This document shows positions 62,164-64,000 of a stretch of 64,000 nt of DNA, piece by piece (positions within the stretch are counted from its first letter, which is position 1; each line of letters starts with the position of its first letter). The notes beneath the pieces were generated by a model. That model saw only the letters and a list, made by a program, of their open reading frames with translations, ran no database searches and had not been told where the DNA came from. Source of the stretch: JBBEBE01 sp040882505 (GTDB lineage Bacteria; Bacteroidota; Rhodothermia; Balneolales; Balneolaceae); the NCBI GenBank assembly GCA_040882505.1, contig JBBEBE010000008.1, positions 124,001 through 188,000 of the forward strand, written 5' to 3'. Both the position numbers and the translations under genes were made by a program.

Positions 62164-62649
62164 TTAGAAGTAGGGCGAATCCCGACGGGTGAGGCGACGA
62201 TCCAGCGACCAAGCCCCGGCTCCACGAATGACCAGAAAGAGGCTGCCGAGCCACATGGCCCAATCGGTGCGCATCTCGTGAGCCATGCTCCAGAATCCGT
62301 AGCTGGAGAGTTCACGAAGAACAAACGGGCCAAAGCTTGCGCCAAAAAGGATCGGGAGCTTGGTCGTCAGAATGGCAACACACATGATGAAGAACGTGAA
62401 TCCGGCTGCGATTCGGGTGTAGAGACCTGCCAGAATGCAGAATCCGGCCAGCATCTCGATAATGCCGACAAACGGGCCAAAGAACTCCGGGTTGGGAAAT
62501 CCCATCGCTTCGAACCGTCCGATCCCTCGTTGTGCGACAAAGAAGAGTTTTTGGATCCCTTCGGATAGAAAGACCGCTCCGACCATCAGCCGAATGAGTA
62601 GCGTGGTTCTGGAGTCGTCGGTTCGCAGAAGTGGTTTGAGTAGTCGCAT
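62164..62649 (-). CDS. DoxX family membrane protein
   Basis: 161 residues from the ATG at 62649. Four helices with the DoxX pattern: LLIRLMVGAVFLSEGIQKL, PFVGIIEMLAGFCILAGLYTRIAA and AMWLGSLFLVIRGAGAWSLD. It sits 78 bases downstream of an MhqO-like ring-cleaving dioxygenase; DoxX/CatD-type proteins accompany such enzymes in quinone or catechol stress units (catDE of Bacillus). A redox role at the membrane is likely. Confidence 0.9.
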   Translation of the reverse strand: MRLLKPLLRTDDSRTTLLIRLMVGAVFLSEGIQKLFFVAQRGIGRFEAMGFPNPEFFGPFVGIIEMLAGFCILAGLYTRIAAGFTFFIMCVAILTTKLPILFGASFGPFVLRELSSYGFWSMAHEMRTDWAMWLGSLFLVIRGAGAWSLDRRLTRRDSPYF

Positions 62650-62727
62650 GGTGTACAAGAAGATTCGGGTCCGGGGATTGTGCAGAAACGGAGGGGAGCC
62701 CGGAACAGAGCGCCCCTCCAACACCGT

Positions 62728-63654
62728 CTATACGTGAATATCCGGTAATTGTTTCTCGATGATTTCACGCTTCGATTCCAGCCACGGTGGCAGGATCAGT
62801 TTTTCACCCAAGGCATCGGCCTCTTCGTCGACGGTATAGCCCGGCCCGTCGGTGGCAATCTCAAAGAGCACACCACCAGGAGAACGAAAATAGACCGAAT
62901 GGAACCAGTGGCGATCGATCTGCATGGTCGGGCTCAGGCCGTAGCCAACGACCTTCTCACGAAGCTCCATCAACTCTTCATCGTCTTTTGCCCGGAAGGC
63001 AACGTGGTGGATGGTGCCCCGACCGGGGATGGCGTTGGCCGGGGATCCGGTATCGATCTCGACCTCACTGCCGATCGGAGCATCGGTCCGGTAGAGCTGG
63101 ACTCTTCCGTCGCTGTCTGCCTTTTTGAATCCAAAGACATCGGTCAGGATGTCGGCGGTAGGCTCCGCGTCGGAGAGGTTCAACCTCGTGTGGTGAAAGC
63201 CACGAATGGTATGTTCGGCCGGAAGGTCTCCGCCATCCCAGCCTGCAAGAGTGCCGGCATCCGGATCGGCCACCAACTCGAGTTCGATGACATCCGGATC
63301 CCGAAAGTGCAGGCGTTTCTTCCCGAACCGCTCATCTTCTTTGTATTCGATGGACGAATTCCCGAGCCTCGTTTTCCAGAAATCAAGGGAATCTTCGGGA
63401 ATGGTCAACCCCACTTCGACCGCTTCACCGGTACCGGGACGTCCCAATTTGGCCATCGGCCAGGGGAAGAACGTGAGGCCGGACCCCGGGCTTCCTTCTC
63501 CATTTCCGTAGAAAAGGTGATAGGTTCCGGGATCGTCTTGATTGACCGATTTTTTGACCAGGCGCATACCCAGTTTGTGAACATAAAAGTCGACATTGGT
63601 CTGCGCGTTTCCAGCCAATGCGGTGATGTGGTGAATGCCTTGTGAGTGCTTCAT
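62728..63654 (-). CDS. MhqO-like ring-cleaving dioxygenase (VOC superfamily)
   Basis: 308 residues with two glyoxalase-fold halves. Metal-binding candidates are H8 (GIHHITAL), a His in GFHHTRLNL or TIHHVAF, and a Glu in VLFEIATDGPG. The layout matches MhqO/MhqA and CatE-type enzymes that cleave hydroquinones or catechols. With DoxX behind it, it forms a probable quinone-detoxification pair. A Bacteroidota-type promoter (63738-63768) lies upstream. No local regulator of the MarR type is visible. Confidence 0.9.
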   Translation of the reverse strand: MKHSQGIHHITALAGNAQTNVDFYVHKLGMRLVKKSVNQDDPGTYHLFYGNGEGSPGSGLTFFPWPMAKLGRPGTGEAVEVGLTIPEDSLDFWKTRLGNSSIEYKEDERFGKKRLHFRDPDVIELELVADPDAGTLAGWDGGDLPAEHTIRGFHHTRLNLSDAEPTADILTDVFGFKKADSDGRVQLYRTDAPIGSEVEIDTGSPANAIPGRGTIHHVAFRAKDDEELMELREKVVGYGLSPTMQIDRHWFHSVYFRSPGGVLFEIATDGPGYTVDEEADALGEKLILPPWLESKREIIEKQLPDIHV

Positions 63655-63737
63655 GATTCTGCCTGTCGGGTATTGTCGTTGAGACTGTCATGTTTGGGTT
63701 TCTCAGTGGGTACAACACCTGGTCGAGTTTATTCGTT

Positions 63738-63768
63738 CAATGTTAAATCAAATGACCATCGCCAGCAA
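63738..63768 (-). promoter_or_regulatory. Possible Bacteroidota-type promoter of the dioxygenase gene
   Basis: On the minus strand TTG (63768-63766), 20 bases, then TAACATTG (63745-63738), which differs in one base from TAnnTTTG, the -7 element of Bacteroidota. It lies about 85 bases before the ATG at 63654. Support is motif and position only. Confidence 0.35.
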
Positions 63769-63824
63769 GTGTAATATAGAGTGAATTTTGAATACCGATG
63801 GGGCCTTGGATGAGCCAGTAGGAT

Positions 63825-64000
63825 TCAAATCAATCTGGCGCCGGCTTGCTCCATCTCTTTGTTGGCCTCGTCTCCGCCCGTCTGTGTCACGGGTCGGGTG
63901 CCGTCCGTGATCAAGAGGACCTCGAAACCCGCCTTGCACGCATCGAGAACCGTTGCCCGGACGCAAACATCCTGCGCCAAGCCTCCGATCAGAAGTCGTT
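63825..64000 (-). CDS. pncA: Nicotinamidase/isochorismatase-family protein (partial, C-terminus)
   Basis: 58 residues of the C-terminal end, running off the right edge. The sequence LIGGLAQDVCVRATVLDA has the nucleophile Cys in the family AQDVCV block, then LLITDGTRPVTQ and EMEQAGARLI, all typical of PncA. Nicotinamidase converts nicotinamide to nicotinate for NAD salvage. The catalytic Asp and Lys lie outside the window, so isochorismatase-like relatives are not excluded. It lies on the same strand upstream of the dioxygenase gene, with 170 bases between. Confidence 0.85.
   Translation of the reverse strand, partial: RLLIGGLAQDVCVRATVLDACKAGFEVLLITDGTRPVTQTGGDEANKEMEQAGARLI

Overview
This 64 kb window (about 52-55% G+C by eye) looks like the chromosome of a free-living bacterium of the Bacteroidota sensu lato, most like Balneolota/Rhodothermota. 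The evidence is two carboxypeptidase-regulatory-domain TonB receptors, many Tat- or lipobox-targeted Gfo/Idh/MocA, DUF1080, TIM-barrel and M14 proteins, a Stealth protein, and a DUF7133-like/HEAT/cytochrome c protein. Genes are densely packed on both strands. I see no rRNA, tRNA, insertion sequence, phage gene or CRISPR array.

Layout. 1-1.3 kb: start of an assimilatory sulfite reductase (minus strand, runs off the left edge), preceded by a short ORF with a poly-cysteine run, an intrinsic terminator and a complementary antiterminator arm; together these form a candidate cysteine-responsive attenuator. 1.3-6.6 kb: M14 lipoprotein, aldo/keto reductase, a truncated sugar-dehydrogenase remnant, a Tat-exported Gfo/Idh/MocA oxidoreductase and a DUF1080 protein. 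6.7-9.4 kb: tight three-gene operon of an ABM-type monooxygenase, a stand-alone CarH-like B12 photosensor and a soluble histidine kinase. 9.4-11.5 kb: exported sulfurtransferase plus TsuA-like transporter. 11.7-26.5 kb: sugar oxidoreductase, TonB receptor, DNA repair methyltransferase with YqaE, esterase, FAD oxidoreductase, large c-type cytochrome dehydrogenase, EamA transporter, and a GntR-nitrilase-peroxiredoxin set with a clear palindromic operator. 26.6-31 kb: sulfane-sulfur locus (two half-size YeeE proteins, CstB-like persulfide dioxygenase-rhodanese, SulP permease). 31-36.2 kb: lipocalin-like protein, membrane protein, Stealth transferase and ABC-F ATPase, the last three overlapping. 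36.3-44 kb: M14 carboxypeptidase, YtcJ-like amidohydrolase, DUF1684, TIM-barrel isomerase, SGNH hydrolase. 44-55.8 kb: ZnuD-like TonB receptor behind a DtxR-type palindrome, DinB-like protein, phosphodiesterase, MscS channel, TspO, matrixin-like protease with a coiled coil, LVIVD propeller, DUF305, TIM-barrel lipoprotein and an unrecognised lipoprotein. 55.9-64 kb (all minus strand): SDR, DgcA and DgcN for D-glutamate use, NDH-2, metal P-type ATPase, DoxX plus MhqO-like dioxygenase, and a partial nicotinamidase.

Themes. Sulfur metabolism recurs at three loci in 30 kb: sulfite reduction, thiosulfate/sulfane uptake, and persulfide oxidation with sulfite/sulfate export or import. Degradation of sugars, peptides and amino acids at the cell surface is the second theme. 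The most unusual items are the putative poly-Cys attenuator and the B12 sensor-kinase operon.
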